From contig NZ_CP064782.1 of NCBI RefSeq assembly GCF_018905915.1, positions 1,240,001 through 1,304,000 of the forward strand: a stretch of 64,000 nucleotides of DNA, written 5' to 3'. The DNA comes from Azospira inquinata (GTDB taxonomy: Bacteria; Pseudomonadota; Gammaproteobacteria; Burkholderiales; Rhodocyclaceae). Made by a program: the position numbers and the translations under genes. Position 1 is the stretch's first letter. Each line of letters begins with the position of its first letter. Below are positions 37,226 through 46,026 of the stretch, in pieces. Below the pieces are notes generated by a model, which saw only the letters and a list, made by a program, of their open reading frames with translations, did not search any database and was not told the DNA's origin.

Positions 37226-37648
37226 ATGGTCTATAACGTTCTCAAAGCCCTGCACATCGCCTTTGTGGTCTGCTGGTACGCTGGTCTTTTCTACCTGCCC
37301 CGGATTTTCGTCAATCTGGCCATGGTGCCCGCCGACAGCGGGGCGGAACGGGACCGGCTCCTGCTCATGGCGGGCAAGCTGTACCGCTTCATGACCCCCC
37401 TGGGCATTCTGGCGGTGATTTTCGGCGCCTGGATGTGGCTGGGCTTCGGGGTCCAGGGAGCCTGGATTCACGCCAAACTTACCCTGGTGCTGGTGCTGGT
37501 GCTCTACCACGCCTATTGCGGGCGCCTGCTGACGGACTTCGCCACGGGGTCCAACCGGCGCAGCCACCGCTGGTTCCGCTGGTTTAACGAACTGCCGGTG
37601 CTGATCCTTTTTGCCGTGGTCTTCCTGGCCGTGCTCAAGCCTTTCTGA
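37226..37648 (+). CDS. HemJ/CopD-like membrane protein
   Basis: A 140-residue protein with four TM helices. It opens VLKALHIAFVVCWYAGLFYL, the wording of HemJ (protoporphyrinogen oxidase, UPF0093), whose conserved His in helix 1 and Lys in the third helix region are both present (ALHI, HAKLTLVL). HemJ performs the penultimate step of heme synthesis in many proteobacteria without HemG/HemY. The related CopD family cannot be fully excluded. No heme gene is adjacent, although hemL starts at the far right of the window. Confidence 0.8.
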   Translation: MVYNVLKALHIAFVVCWYAGLFYLPRIFVNLAMVPADSGAERDRLLLMAGKLYRFMTPLGILAVIFGAWMWLGFGVQGAWIHAKLTLVLVLVLYHAYCGRLLTDFATGSNRRSHRWFRWFNELPVLILFAVVFLAVLKPF

Positions 37649-37732
37649 GGCTTTTCCGGCCCCGCCACCCTTTTTCCGGTTTCCCCGTTTTTGCCGTTGT
37701 GCCGAGCCCCGTGCCCGGACTGAAAGCCGCCC

Positions 37733-38911
37733 ATGTTTAAACTGTTCGCCACCTGTCCCCGGGGCCTGGAAGCCCTGCTCGCCGAAGACCTAGCCGCCGC
37801 CGGGGCCAGCGATATCCGCATCGTCGCCAGCGGGGTCGCCTGCCGGGGCTCCTGGGAGACGGTGATGCTGACCAATCTCCATTCCCGCATCGCCACCCGC
37901 CTCCTGCTCCAGCTGTCATTCGGCAAATACGCCAAGGAAGAGGACATCTACCGCCAGGCCCGCAAGGTGGATTGGCCCCAGCATTTCGACGTGAGCCGCT
38001 CCATCCGGGTCTATGTGACCGCCATCAAATCCCCCCTGAAGAGCCTGGAATTCATCACCCTGCGCATCAAGGACGCGGTCTGCGACAGCTTCCGGGATAC
38101 GGTGGGGGAACGGCCCAACGTGGATACCCGGGATCCCCAGGTGCGCATCCACGCCTTTCTCACCGCCGAGGACTGCACCCTCTACCTGGACACCAGCGGC
38201 GCCCCCCTCTATCAGCGGGGCTACCGGCAAAAGACCGTGGAAGCGCCCCTCAAGGAAAACCTGGCCGCCGGCATTCTGCGCCTGGCGGGCTGGCAGCCCG
38301 GCACCGTGCTGCTGGACCCCATGTGCGGCAGTGGCACCTTCCTCCTGGAAGCCGCCCAGCAGGTCTGCGGTATCGCCCCCGGCGCCCGGCGCAGCTTCGC
38401 CTTCGAGAATTTCCGGGAGTTTGACGCCCGCCGCTGGCGCCAGTTGCAGCAGGCCGCCCAGGCCAAGGAACAGGCGCCCCAGGGCCAGCCCACCCTCTTT
38501 GGCCGGGATCAGGCCCCCGCCGCCTATCGGGCCACCCTGGCCAATCTGGACCGGGCCGGGCTGCTCGGCGCAGTGAGCCTGAGCCAGGGAGACATTCTGG
38601 AAATGGAGCCCCCCACCACGCCGGGCATCATGGTCTGCAACCCGCCCTACGGGGAACGGCTGGAGGAAAAGGACACCCTGGCCGCCTTCTACCCGGAACT
38701 GGGCCACGCCCTGAAGCAGAAATATGCGGGCTGGACCTGCTATTTCCTCACCGCCGACACCGCCCTGCCCAAGGGCGTGGGGCTCAAGCCGGGGAAAAAG
38801 ACCCCCCTCTACAACGGGGCCCTGGAATGCCGCCTCTACCAGTTCAAAATGGTGGCCGGCTTTAACCGGCGCAAAAAACCGGAAGGGGCGGAGGCCCCCG
38901 CCGCCGACTGA
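37733..38911 (+). CDS. rlmL: 23S rRNA guanine-N2 methyltransferase RlmL-like (THUMP domain)
   Basis: A 392-residue methyltransferase. THUMP domain at ~1-155 (FKLFATCPRGLEALLAEDL at the start), then a Rossmann MTase with SAM motif LLDPMCGSGTFLLEA and catalytic NPPYGERL. This equals only the N-terminal half of the fused E. coli RlmKL, as is common in betaproteobacteria, so the RlmK activity must be elsewhere or absent. Expected target by homology is G2445 of 23S rRNA. Basic/acidic low-complexity tail (RRKKPEGAEAPAAD). Confidence 0.9.
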   Translation: MFKLFATCPRGLEALLAEDLAAAGASDIRIVASGVACRGSWETVMLTNLHSRIATRLLLQLSFGKYAKEEDIYRQARKVDWPQHFDVSRSIRVYVTAIKSPLKSLEFITLRIKDAVCDSFRDTVGERPNVDTRDPQVRIHAFLTAEDCTLYLDTSGAPLYQRGYRQKTVEAPLKENLAAGILRLAGWQPGTVLLDPMCGSGTFLLEAAQQVCGIAPGARRSFAFENFREFDARRWRQLQQAAQAKEQAPQGQPTLFGRDQAPAAYRATLANLDRAGLLGAVSLSQGDILEMEPPTTPGIMVCNPPYGERLEEKDTLAAFYPELGHALKQKYAGWTCYFLTADTALPKGVGLKPGKKTPLYNGALECRLYQFKMVAGFNRRKKPEGAEAPAAD

Positions 38912-38981
38912 AACCCCGGGGCATCGCCCGGGAAGATGCCGGGAGGCCCCGTCCCCTTTCTCTTCGCCCCGGAGGCCTGGC

Positions 38982-39854
38982 ATGTCCGGCATGTTCTTCC
39001 CCCGTTCCACCCCCCTGGGGCGTGCCGCCCCCTGGGGCACCATGCTCTCCCTGCTGGCCCTGGGCCTGGGGCTGGGCAGCGCCCCGGCCCAGGCCGACGA
39101 TCCGGCCACCCCGGCGGCCCACCAGCGCACCTATTTGCCCGGCTATCTGGCCCCGGGGGCCCTACCGGATAGTCTGGCTCTGCTGCCCCCGCCCCCGGCC
39201 CCCGGTTCCGCCGCCCTGGCTGAAGACCGGGCCGTGGCCCAGGCCAGTTTTCAACTGCGGGGGACAGCCCGCTGGGCCCTGGCCGCCGCGGATGCGGATT
39301 TGTCCTTTCCCCACGCCGCCACCACCTTTTCCTGTGCCCTGGGCCTGCCCATCGCTCAAGCCACCAGTCCCCATCTCTACCAGCTCCTCCAGCGCAGCCT
39401 GAGCGATCTGGGACTGGCCACCCGGGCCGCCAAACAGCATTACCAACGCCCCCGACCCTTCCTGGAAAACGGCCAGCCCATCTGCACTCCCGATGAGGCG
39501 GCGGCCCTGGCCAAAAGCGGTTCCTATCCTTCCGGCCACACCACCGCCGGCTGGGGCTGGGCCCTGATGCTCAGCGAACTGGCCCCCCAGCGGGCCGATG
39601 CCCTCCTGGCCCGGGGACTGGCCTTCGGGGAAAGCCGCAATGTGTGCAACGTGCATTGGCATAGCGATGTGGTCCAGGGGCGGACTCTGGCGGCCGGGGT
39701 GGTGGCCAAGCTGCACACGGCCCCGGAATTCCTGGCCGATCTCACGGCAGCCAAAGCAGAGGTAGACGCCCTGGGGGCCCGGGGAGCCACCCCGGAGCAG
39801 GACTGCGCCGCCGAAGCCCGAGCCCTGGCCCTACCCCCGTCCCTGGCCCAGTAA
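38982..39854 (+). CDS. Class A non-specific acid phosphatase (PAP2 superfamily)
   Basis: A 290-residue secreted phosphatase. Signal peptide to about residue 37 (LSLLALGLGLGSAPAQA). The three PAP2 motifs are clear: KQHYQRPRPF (K-x6-RP), GSYPSGHT with the proton-donor His, and SRNVCNVHWHSDVVQGR with the nucleophile His. The GSYPSGHT signature marks the class A PhoN/PhoC group that frees phosphate from many organic esters in the periplasm. ATG 38982 has GGAGG six bases upstream. No phosphate-regulon box is evident. Confidence 0.9.
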   Translation: MSGMFFPRSTPLGRAAPWGTMLSLLALGLGLGSAPAQADDPATPAAHQRTYLPGYLAPGALPDSLALLPPPPAPGSAALAEDRAVAQASFQLRGTARWALAAADADLSFPHAATTFSCALGLPIAQATSPHLYQLLQRSLSDLGLATRAAKQHYQRPRPFLENGQPICTPDEAAALAKSGSYPSGHTTAGWGWALMLSELAPQRADALLARGLAFGESRNVCNVHWHSDVVQGRTLAAGVVAKLHTAPEFLADLTAAKAEVDALGARGATPEQDCAAEARALALPPSLAQ

Positions 39855-39888
39855 GGCCCCGGGGACGGCGGGCCCCTTTCCCGGGGCC
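39855..39888. terminator. Hairpin between convergent phosphatase and hypothetical genes
   Basis: GGCCCCGGG/CCCGGGGCC (39855-39863 with 39880-39888), beginning right at the phosphatase stop. No T run. Confidence 0.38.
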
Positions 39889-39892
39889 GCCC

Positions 39893-40195
39893 TTAGTCCT
39901 TGAGTTCGGCCCAGCACCGAGTCCGGGCCGCTTCCAGGGCCGGACGCCGGTCTTCGGGTACCAGGGGTTCAACCTGGGCGAAAAAGTCAGCCAGAGCCCG
40001 CTCCACCCGTTCCCGGGGTAGGGCGGCCCCAGCCCCGGGGGCGGCCTGAACAGGCTGATCTAAAGCCTGGAGCAACTGGTACTTAGGGAAAAACCGGGGG
40101 CCTGCCGGACCGGTGCCGATCATGGGACCGGTTTTCACATATTCCTGGCCTTCAAAAAGAAAGCGGGCCCCCAGGGGCAAAAGGTGGATTTTCAT
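39893..40195 (-). CDS. Small conserved-looking hypothetical protein
   Basis: A 100-residue protein I do not recognise. The first 25 residues (MKIHLLPLGARFLFEGQEYV) look like a compact beta-rich motif, followed by GPMIGT and a Pro/Ala linker; the last 40 residues are a charged helix (RERVERALADFFAQVEPLVP). No signal peptide or TM segment. It is 39 bases downstream of pilU on the same strand, so it may be co-transcribed with the pilus motors, but no pilus link is shown. Codon use matches its neighbours. Confidence 0.6.
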   Translation of the reverse strand: MKIHLLPLGARFLFEGQEYVKTGPMIGTGPAGPRFFPKYQLLQALDQPVQAAPGAGAALPRERVERALADFFAQVEPLVPEDRRPALEAARTRCWAELKD

Positions 40196-40234
40196 GGCGC
40201 GGGGGGACGGCCCGGAGCCGTCCGGGGAGATAGG

Positions 40235-41371
40235 CTAGACAATATCCAGGTGGCCGATGCCGGCGGACAGATCCCGGTCCTTGGATTCCTTGCCGTTAAG
40301 CTTGATCTGGAGGCGCAGGTCGTTCAGGGAATCCGCATTGCGCAGGGCATCCTCGTAGGAAATTTTCCCCGCTTCGTAAAGCTCGAACAGGGACTGGTCG
40401 AAGGTCTGCATCCCCAGTTCCCGGGACTTTTTCATGATTTCCTTAATCTCCGCCACTTCCCCCTTGAAAATCAGGTCGGAAATGAGGGGGGAGTTGAGCA
40501 TGATTTCGATGGCGGCGCAGCGCCCCTTGCCGTCCTTCAGGGGAATCAGGCGCTGGGAGACCAGGCCCCGGAGATTGAGGGACAGGTCCATGAGCAGCTG
40601 CTGACGCTTTTCTTCCGGGAAAAAGTTGATGATCCGGTCCAGGGCCTGATTGGTGGAATTGGCGTGGAGAGTGCCCATGGCCAAGTGGCCGGTTTCGGAA
40701 AAGGCGATGGCGTGTTCCATGGTTTCCCGATCCCGGATTTCCCCAATCAGGATCACATCCGGGGCCTGACGCAGGGTGTTTTTCAGGGCCGTTTCCCAGG
40801 AATCCGTATCCACCCCCACTTCCCGCTGGGTGATGATGCAGTTCCTGTGCTCATGGACATATTCCACCGGGTCTTCGATGGTAATGATGTGGCCGTAGGA
40901 GTTTTCGTTGCGGTAGCCGATCATGGCCGCCAGGGAAGTGGATTTCCCCGAGCCCGTACCCCCCACGAAGAGCACCAGACCCCGCTTGGTCATGGCCACG
41001 TCCTTCAGGACCGGCGGCAGCCCCAGGGCTTCCAGGGTGGGAATGGTAGTGTTGATGGTCCGGCAGACCACCCCGATGCGCCCCATTTGGACAAAGGCAT
41101 TGACCCGGAAACGGCCAATGCCGGCGGGGGCAATGGCGAAATTGCATTCCTTATGGGCTTCGAATTCCGCTGCCTGGCGGTCATTCATGATGGCCCGGGC
41201 CAGTTCCGCCGTGTGCTGGGCCGACAGGGTCTGGTTGGAGACCGGGGTGAGCCGGCCATCCACCTTGATGGCCGGGGGAAACCCGGCGGTAATGAACAAA
41301 TCCGAGCCCTTTTTGCTGACCATGAGGCGCAGCAAATCGTGCATGAAATTAAGCGCCTGATCCCGCTCCAT
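40235..41371 (-). CDS. pilU: Type IV pilus retraction ATPase PilU
   Basis: A 378-residue PilT-family hexameric ATPase. Features: N-terminal PAS-like fold (SKKGSDLFITAGFPPAIKVD), Walker A GGTGSGKSTSLA, Asp box IITIEDPVEYVHEH, Walker B VILIGEIRDRETMEHAI and His box TGHLAMGTLHANS. The C-terminal extension past residue ~345 and the lack of the PilT ending distinguish it as PilU. PilU assists PilT in pilus retraction. It follows pilT by 53 bases, forming a pilTU operon. Confidence 0.94.
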   Translation of the reverse strand: MERDQALNFMHDLLRLMVSKKGSDLFITAGFPPAIKVDGRLTPVSNQTLSAQHTAELARAIMNDRQAAEFEAHKECNFAIAPAGIGRFRVNAFVQMGRIGVVCRTINTTIPTLEALGLPPVLKDVAMTKRGLVLFVGGTGSGKSTSLAAMIGYRNENSYGHIITIEDPVEYVHEHRNCIITQREVGVDTDSWETALKNTLRQAPDVILIGEIRDRETMEHAIAFSETGHLAMGTLHANSTNQALDRIINFFPEEKRQQLLMDLSLNLRGLVSQRLIPLKDGKGRCAAIEIMLNSPLISDLIFKGEVAEIKEIMKKSRELGMQTFDQSLFELYEAGKISYEDALRNADSLNDLRLQIKLNGKESKDRDLSAGIGHLDIV

Positions 41372-41424
41372 ACCTTATCTCCTCAACGCGCCGGGCATGG
41401 GCCCGGGCACGGCAACTGGGGGGC

Positions 41425-42468
41425 TTAAGCCCCGAACATGTCCTTATTCACCGCTTTGGCCTTGGCTTCCACGGGGGCCACCAGATTGCGGCGCACCAGA
41501 TCCAGGAGGCATTGGTCCAGGGTCTGCATGCCGTAGGACTGGCCGGTCTGGATGGAGGAATACATCTGGGCCACCTTGTTTTCCCGGATCAGATTGCGGA
41601 TAGCCGGGGTGCCCAGCATGATTTCGTGGGCCGCCACCCGACCGTTACCATCCTTGGTTTTCAGCAGGGTCTGGGAAATCACCGCCCGCAGGGATTCGGA
41701 CAACATGGCCCGAATCATGTCCTTTTCCGCCGCCGGGAACACGTCGATGATCCGGTCCACCGTTTTGGCGGCAGAGGAAGTGTGCAGGGTGCCGAACACC
41801 AAGTGGCCCGTTTCCGCCGCGGTCATGGCCAGCCGGATGGTTTCCAAATCCCGCAATTCCCCCACCAGAATCACGTCCGGATCTTCCCGCAGGGCGGAAC
41901 GCAGGGCGTTGTTGAAGGACAGGGTGTGGGGTCCCACTTCCCGCTGGTTGATCAGGCTCTTCTTGGCTTCATGCACGAATTCGATAGGGTCTTCCACGGT
42001 CAGGATGTGGCCGTAGAAGTTTTCGTTCACGTGATTCACCATGGCCGCCAGGGTGGTGGATTTCCCCGAGCCCGTGGGACCGGTGACCAGCACAATGCCC
42101 CGGGGATATTCGGCAATATCTTTGAAAATTTTCGGACAGTTGAGTTCTTCCAGGGTCAGGACCTTGGACGGAATGGTCCGGAACACGGCCCCGGCACCCC
42201 GATGCTGGACAAAGGCATTGACCCGGAAACGGGCCAGATTGGGGATTTCAAAGGAAAAGTCGCACTCCAGGTTTTCCTCGTAATGCTTACGCTGGGAGTC
42301 GCTCATGATGTCGTACACCATGGCATGCACATCCTTGTGCTCCATGGGGGGCAGGTTGATGCGGCGCACGTCGCCGTTAACCCGGATCATGGGCGGCAGG
42401 CCCGCGGAAAGGTGAAGGTCGGAAGCCTTGTTTTTGACCCCGAAAGCGAGAAGTTCGGTGATATCCAT
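41425..42468 (-). CDS. pilT: Type IV pilus retraction ATPase PilT
   Basis: A 347-residue motor ATPase of normal PilT length. MDITELLAFGVKNKASDLHL is the standard start; Walker A GPTGSGKSTTLA, Asp box LTVEDPIEFVHEAK, Walker B and the AIRNLRE-like retraction motif variant (RNLIRENKVAQMYSSIQTG) near the C-terminus. It powers retraction for twitching. ATG 42468 fits the family, though no clear Shine-Dalgarno precedes it; an in-frame GTG at 42504 is an alternative. It is divergent from yggS, a widely conserved arrangement. Confidence 0.95.
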   Translation of the reverse strand: MDITELLAFGVKNKASDLHLSAGLPPMIRVNGDVRRINLPPMEHKDVHAMVYDIMSDSQRKHYEENLECDFSFEIPNLARFRVNAFVQHRGAGAVFRTIPSKVLTLEELNCPKIFKDIAEYPRGIVLVTGPTGSGKSTTLAAMVNHVNENFYGHILTVEDPIEFVHEAKKSLINQREVGPHTLSFNNALRSALREDPDVILVGELRDLETIRLAMTAAETGHLVFGTLHTSSAAKTVDRIIDVFPAAEKDMIRAMLSESLRAVISQTLLKTKDGNGRVAAHEIMLGTPAIRNLIRENKVAQMYSSIQTGQSYGMQTLDQCLLDLVRRNLVAPVEAKAKAVNKDMFGA

Positions 42469-42550
42469 GGAGGAAGTCCGGGAAGGGGAGGAAGGGAGAG
42501 GCACCGGGCGGCCCCGGGAACGCCTCAGGCGGGGCCGGGAAGGGGGACGG

Positions 42551-42559
42551 TGCTATACT
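42551..42559 (+). promoter_or_regulatory. Extended -10 promoter of yggS
   Basis: TG-C-TATACT (42551-42559), an extended -10 element, with no good -35. The start would be ~20 bases before the yggS ATG. Confidence 0.5.
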
Positions 42560-42585
42560 TTTGGGCTATAGGATAGCTTTGGATT

Positions 42586-43308
42586 ATGACGCCAATTTTT
42601 GCCAACCTGCAAGCCGTGGGGGCCCGTCTGGACGGGGCTGCCCGGGCCGCCGGACGCCCCCCGGAAAGCATCCGCCTGCTGGCCGTGTCCAAGACCAAGC
42701 CCGCGGAAGACGTGGTGGCGGCGGTGGCCGCCGGGCAGACCGCCTTCGGGGAAAATTATGTCCAGGAAGGCTGCGCCAAAATCGGCCAGGTGGCCGATCT
42801 GCTTGCCGCCCAGGGCACCCCAACGGCCCTGGAATGGCACTTCATCGGCCCCCTGCAAAGCAATAAGACCCGGCCAGTGGCGGAAAACTTTGCCTGGGTC
42901 CACGCCATTGACCGGCTGAAAATCGCCCAGCGCCTCTCGGACCAACGCCCGGCGGAACTGCCGCCCCTCCAGGTCTGCGTGGAAGTGAATGTATCCGGGG
43001 AAGCCAGCAAGAGCGGCTGCGCCCCGGAAGAGGCCCTGGCCCTGTGTCAGGCCGTGGCCGCCCTGCCCCGCCTGCAATTGCGGGGCCTGATGGCCATCCC
43101 GGCCCCGGCGGAGGACGAGGCGGCCCAGCGCCTGCCCTTCCGCCGCCTGAAAGCCCTCTTCGACCAATTGCAACAAGCCGGTCTGCCGGTGGACACCCTG
43201 TCCATGGGCATGAGCCATGATCTGGAAGCCGCGGTGGCGGAAGGCGCCACCCTGGTACGTATCGGAACGGCCATTTTCGGGCCGCGAATCAAAAAGGAAA
43301 TCCCATGA
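42586..43308 (+). CDS. yggS: PLP homeostasis protein, YggS family
   Basis: A 240-residue single-domain PLP-binding barrel protein (family III fold). K36 in LLAVSKTKPA is the PLP Lys; GENYVQEG and HFIGPLQSNK follow; SMGMSHDLEAAVAEG and RIGTAIFG bind the phosphate. It keeps free PLP and some amino/keto acid pools in balance and has no known catalytic role. It leads yggS-proC-yggT-yggU. The stop overlaps proC by four bases. Confidence 0.95.
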   Translation: MTPIFANLQAVGARLDGAARAAGRPPESIRLLAVSKTKPAEDVVAAVAAGQTAFGENYVQEGCAKIGQVADLLAAQGTPTALEWHFIGPLQSNKTRPVAENFAWVHAIDRLKIAQRLSDQRPAELPPLQVCVEVNVSGEASKSGCAPEEALALCQAVAALPRLQLRGLMAIPAPAEDEAAQRLPFRRLKALFDQLQQAGLPVDTLSMGMSHDLEAAVAEGATLVRIGTAIFGPRIKKEIP

Positions 43309-44123
43309 AAATCACTTTTCTCGGCGGCGGCAACATGGCCAATGCCCTCATCGGCGGCCTGGTCAACAAGGGCTTTGCCGGCAGCGACATCCGGGTCATC
43401 GATCTGAACAAGGAAAACCGGGAACGCCTGAGCAAAACCTACGGCCTCACCGCCTTTGCCAATGTGGAAGCCGCTGCCGTGAGCGGCAGCGACGTGGTGG
43501 TGCTGGCGGTCAAGCCCCAGCAGATGAAGGAAGCGGTGGCCCCCCTGGCGGGCCTGCTGCAAGCCTCCCAGCTGGTCCTCACCATCGCCGCCGGCCTGCC
43601 CCTGGCCGCCCTCTCCCGCTGGCTCAAGGGCCACAGCAACCTGGTGCGGGCCATGCCCAACACCCCGGCCCTCATTGGCGCCGGCATCACTGGCCTTTAC
43701 GCCCTGCCCAAGGTCTCCGACAGCGACCGGGAAAACGCCGCCCGCATCGTTCAGGCCGTGGGGGAAACGGTGTGGATTCAGAACGAAGCCCAGATGGATT
43801 CCATCTGCGCCCTCTCCGGCAGCGGCCCGGCCTATGTCTTCCTGTTCATCGAAGCCTTGCAGGAAGCCGGGGCGGCCATGGGATTCAATGAAGAACAGTC
43901 CCGCCGCCTGGCCATCGAAACCGTCCTGGGCTCCGCCAAGCTGGCCGCCCAGTCCGACGAACCCGCCAGCATTCTGCGGGAACGGGTGACCTCCAAGGGG
44001 GGCACCACTGCCGCCGCCCTCACCGTGATGGGGGAACGGGGCACCAAGGAAGGCATTATTGCCGGGGTCCGGGCCGCCGAAGACCGGGGCCGGGAACTGG
44101 GCCAGCAACTGGGCGCGGCCTAA
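43305..44123 (+). CDS. proC: Pyrroline-5-carboxylate reductase
   Basis: A 272-residue NAD(P)H enzyme for the last step of proline synthesis. The Rossmann motif FLGGGNMANALIGGL is at the N-terminus; VKPQQMKEAV, MPNTPALIGAG and the C-terminal signature SKGGTTAAALTVMGERG complete the family pattern. Translationally coupled to yggS through ATGA. Confidence 0.96.
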   Translation: MKITFLGGGNMANALIGGLVNKGFAGSDIRVIDLNKENRERLSKTYGLTAFANVEAAAVSGSDVVVLAVKPQQMKEAVAPLAGLLQASQLVLTIAAGLPLAALSRWLKGHSNLVRAMPNTPALIGAGITGLYALPKVSDSDRENAARIVQAVGETVWIQNEAQMDSICALSGSGPAYVFLFIEALQEAGAAMGFNEEQSRRLAIETVLGSAKLAAQSDEPASILRERVTSKGGTTAAALTVMGERGTKEGIIAGVRAAEDRGRELGQQLGAA

Positions 44124-44310
44124 GGCTCCGCCGGGCTTGTCCCGGGGACCGCAGACGGCGGCCCAGGCCGCCCATTGCGCCCCAGGCATCAGGTAAATCC
44201 GGGCATCCCGGCCGATCCCTGCCCCTGGCCGGGCCCCCGTTCCTTCCTGGCCTTCCCCCCTTCTTTCCTGATTCCGAACCGGCCTCCGGCCGCCCTGAGA
44301 GAGACCCATC

Positions 44311-44883
44311 ATGCTGACGGACATCCTGAGCCTGCTACTGGAAGCCTGCGCCGGATTTTTCGGCTATCTCCTGCTCCTGCGCTTTCTCCTCCAATGGCGT
44401 CGCGTTTCCTTCGCCAATCCCCTGGCCGAACTGACCATGCGCACCACCAACTGGGTGGTGCTGCCCCTGCGCCGGGTTCTGCCCGGGCTTTTGGGTCTGG
44501 ATCTGGCCAGCCTGGTTCCCGCCTGGCTGCTCCAGGTGCTGGCCAAGTACATCCAGCTCCTGTTCAAAGCCGCCTCCCTGGGCGCCGCCCCTTTCCTGGC
44601 GGTGCCCGCCCTGGTCCTGGGGGTCTTTGAGGTACTCCACATGGGGGTCATGATCCTGGTGGTGGCCATGCTGCTCCAGGCCGTGCTGTCCTGGGTCAAT
44701 CCCTACTCCCCCCTGTCCGCCCCGGTGGCCGCCCTCACCGATCCTCTGCTGCGCCCCATCCGCCGGGTGCTGCCCCCCATTGCCAATTTTGACCTGTCCC
44801 CCCTGGTGGCCCTGCTCATCGCCCAGGTGGTCTTCATTCTCCTGGCCTACGCCAAAGCGGCGGTCATGCCCCTGGTGTTCTGA
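44311..44883 (+). CDS. YggT family membrane protein
   Basis: A 190-residue protein built of two YggT repeats, each with two TM helices (LLEACAGFFGYLLLLRFLLQ ... and VMILVVAMLLQAVLSWVNPY), with the family phrases NPLAELTMRTTNWVVLPLRR and DPLLRPIRRVLPPI. Function not firmly known; links to division, osmotic shock or thylakoid-type roles in relatives. Preceded by a 187-base spacer without recognisable signals. Its last base overlaps the following start. Confidence 0.9.
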   Translation: MLTDILSLLLEACAGFFGYLLLLRFLLQWRRVSFANPLAELTMRTTNWVVLPLRRVLPGLLGLDLASLVPAWLLQVLAKYIQLLFKAASLGAAPFLAVPALVLGVFEVLHMGVMILVVAMLLQAVLSWVNPYSPLSAPVAALTDPLLRPIRRVLPPIANFDLSPLVALLIAQVVFILLAYAKAAVMPLVF

Positions 44884-45179
44884 TGTGGGCCCGGCGCGGC
44901 CCGGAGGGCCGCCTCACCCTGAGCCTGCATATCCAGCCGGGGGCCCGCAAAACCGAAGTCATGGGCTTACACGGGGAAGCCCTGAAAATCCGCCTCGCCG
45001 CCCCGCCGGTGGACGGCAAGGCCAATGAGGCCCTGCTGGCCTTCCTGGCCAAAACCCTGGGCCTGCCCCGGGCCCGGATCAGCCTGAAAAGCGGCCAGAC
45101 CAGCCGGGCCAAGGTGGTGGAAATTCTGGAGGCCCCGGCGGATACAGAATCCCGTCTCTGGCCCCAGGCCCCGGCCTGA
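44883..45179 (+). CDS. DUF167 family protein (YggU-like)
   Basis: A 98-residue protein of the DUF167/YggU family: LHIQPGARKTEVMGLHGEALKI-type start, then APPVDGKANEALLAFLA and SGQTSRAKVVEI. These small alpha/beta proteins have solved structures but no proven function. It ends the yggS-proC-yggT-yggU cluster and overlaps yggT by one base. The last ten residues are probably disordered. Confidence 0.9.
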   Translation: MWARRGPEGRLTLSLHIQPGARKTEVMGLHGEALKIRLAAPPVDGKANEALLAFLAKTLGLPRARISLKSGQTSRAKVVEILEAPADTESRLWPQAPA

Positions 45180-45180
45180 A

Positions 45181-45253
45181 GGGGCTGGCGCCCAGTCCCT
45201 CGCTCCGCGGCCCCGAACCACCGCCTCACCCGCCGTCCCGCCAGCCCCCTTTT
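45181..45253 (+). terminator. Long-loop hairpin after yggU
   Basis: GGGGCTGGCG (45181-45190) pairs perfectly with CGCCAGCCCC (45239-45248), followed by CTTTT. The 48-base loop is GC-rich. Plausible terminator for the yggS operon. Confidence 0.4.
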
Positions 45254-45282
45254 CCCGCCATTACCCCACGGCAAGCGCCTCC

Positions 45283-45999
45283 CTAAGCCAGCCCCAGGCG
45301 TTCCGCCACCGCCGCCGTGCGGCCCCGGCTGATGGGTACCCGACTGGCGGGGAAGGTGGCCATCACCACCCACTGCCGATCCCCTTCCTTTTCCAGACGG
45401 GCCGCATAGGCCATGGCGATGATGTGGCTGCGATGCACCCGGAGAAAGGCCCCTTCCGCCAGACGCCGTTCCAGGGCCGCCAGGCTCAGGTGGCAGAGAA
45501 AGGAATCCCGGGCCGTAAAAATCCGGGCGTAATGGCCTTCCGCCTGGAGATGAACCGCTTCCTCCAAATCCAGCAGCACCGTGGCGCCCCCCTGCAGCAC
45601 AGGCAGCTTGGCCAGGGGACGGAGCCCGCTCACCGGGGCGGGCAGGGCCTGGCGCCCAGCCCGGGGCAAATCGTAGAAAAAGAGGCAAAAGCCTTCCAGA
45701 CCCTGACGATCGCTTAGCGCCGTGAGTTTGATGAGCAGGGGCCGGTCCGGCACATTGATCATCATGGCCAGGGGCGAAGCATCCCCGGGGGCCTGGGCGG
45801 CGGCTTCCTGCAACAGCCAGGCGATTTTTCGCCGGGCGGGCTCCGGGTGAAATTCGGTTACCGGACGGCCGATCCAGTCCCGGTGGTAATGGCCCAGCAC
45901 CTGTACCGCCAGGGGATTGGCGGAGCGTATGCGGCCCTGGCGATCCAGGATCACCACCCCGGGCTCCGCTTTCTGTAGCTGATATTCCAAACTTTCCAT
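45283..45999 (-). CDS. rcoM: PAS-LytTR transcriptional regulator, RcoM-like heme/CO sensor
   Basis: A 238-residue one-component regulator. Residues ~5-110 are a PAS domain (PGVVILDRQGRIRSANPLAV). Residues ~135-238 form a LytTR DNA-binding domain (LLDLEEAVHLQAEGHYARIF, FLRVHRSHIIAM, VPISRGRTAAVAERL). RcoM proteins bind heme through a PAS His and Met and activate targets on binding CO. Both positions are recognisable: H51 in TEFHPEPARRK and M79 in LAMMINVPDRP. The Cys that ligates ferric heme in studied RcoM has no counterpart between them. The gene is divergent from cowN, a natural target. A non-heme PAS-LytTR relative remains possible. Confidence 0.78.
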   Translation of the reverse strand: MESLEYQLQKAEPGVVILDRQGRIRSANPLAVQVLGHYHRDWIGRPVTEFHPEPARRKIAWLLQEAAAQAPGDASPLAMMINVPDRPLLIKLTALSDRQGLEGFCLFFYDLPRAGRQALPAPVSGLRPLAKLPVLQGGATVLLDLEEAVHLQAEGHYARIFTARDSFLCHLSLAALERRLAEGAFLRVHRSHIIAMAYAARLEKEGDRQWVVMATFPASRVPISRGRTAAVAERLGLA

Positions 46000-46026
46000 G
46001 GTTTCACTTTCCCGACCCGGCCGCCG

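Noticed and set aside
44124..44310. Small gene between proC and yggT
   Set aside because: No frame with a start, a ribosome-binding site and typical codon use; the stretch is C-rich without structure.
45283..45999. Calling the PAS-LytTR protein a two-component response regulator
   Set aside because: There is no receiver domain or phospho-acceptor Asp; the N-terminus is a PAS domain with FHPE and MMINVPD segments.
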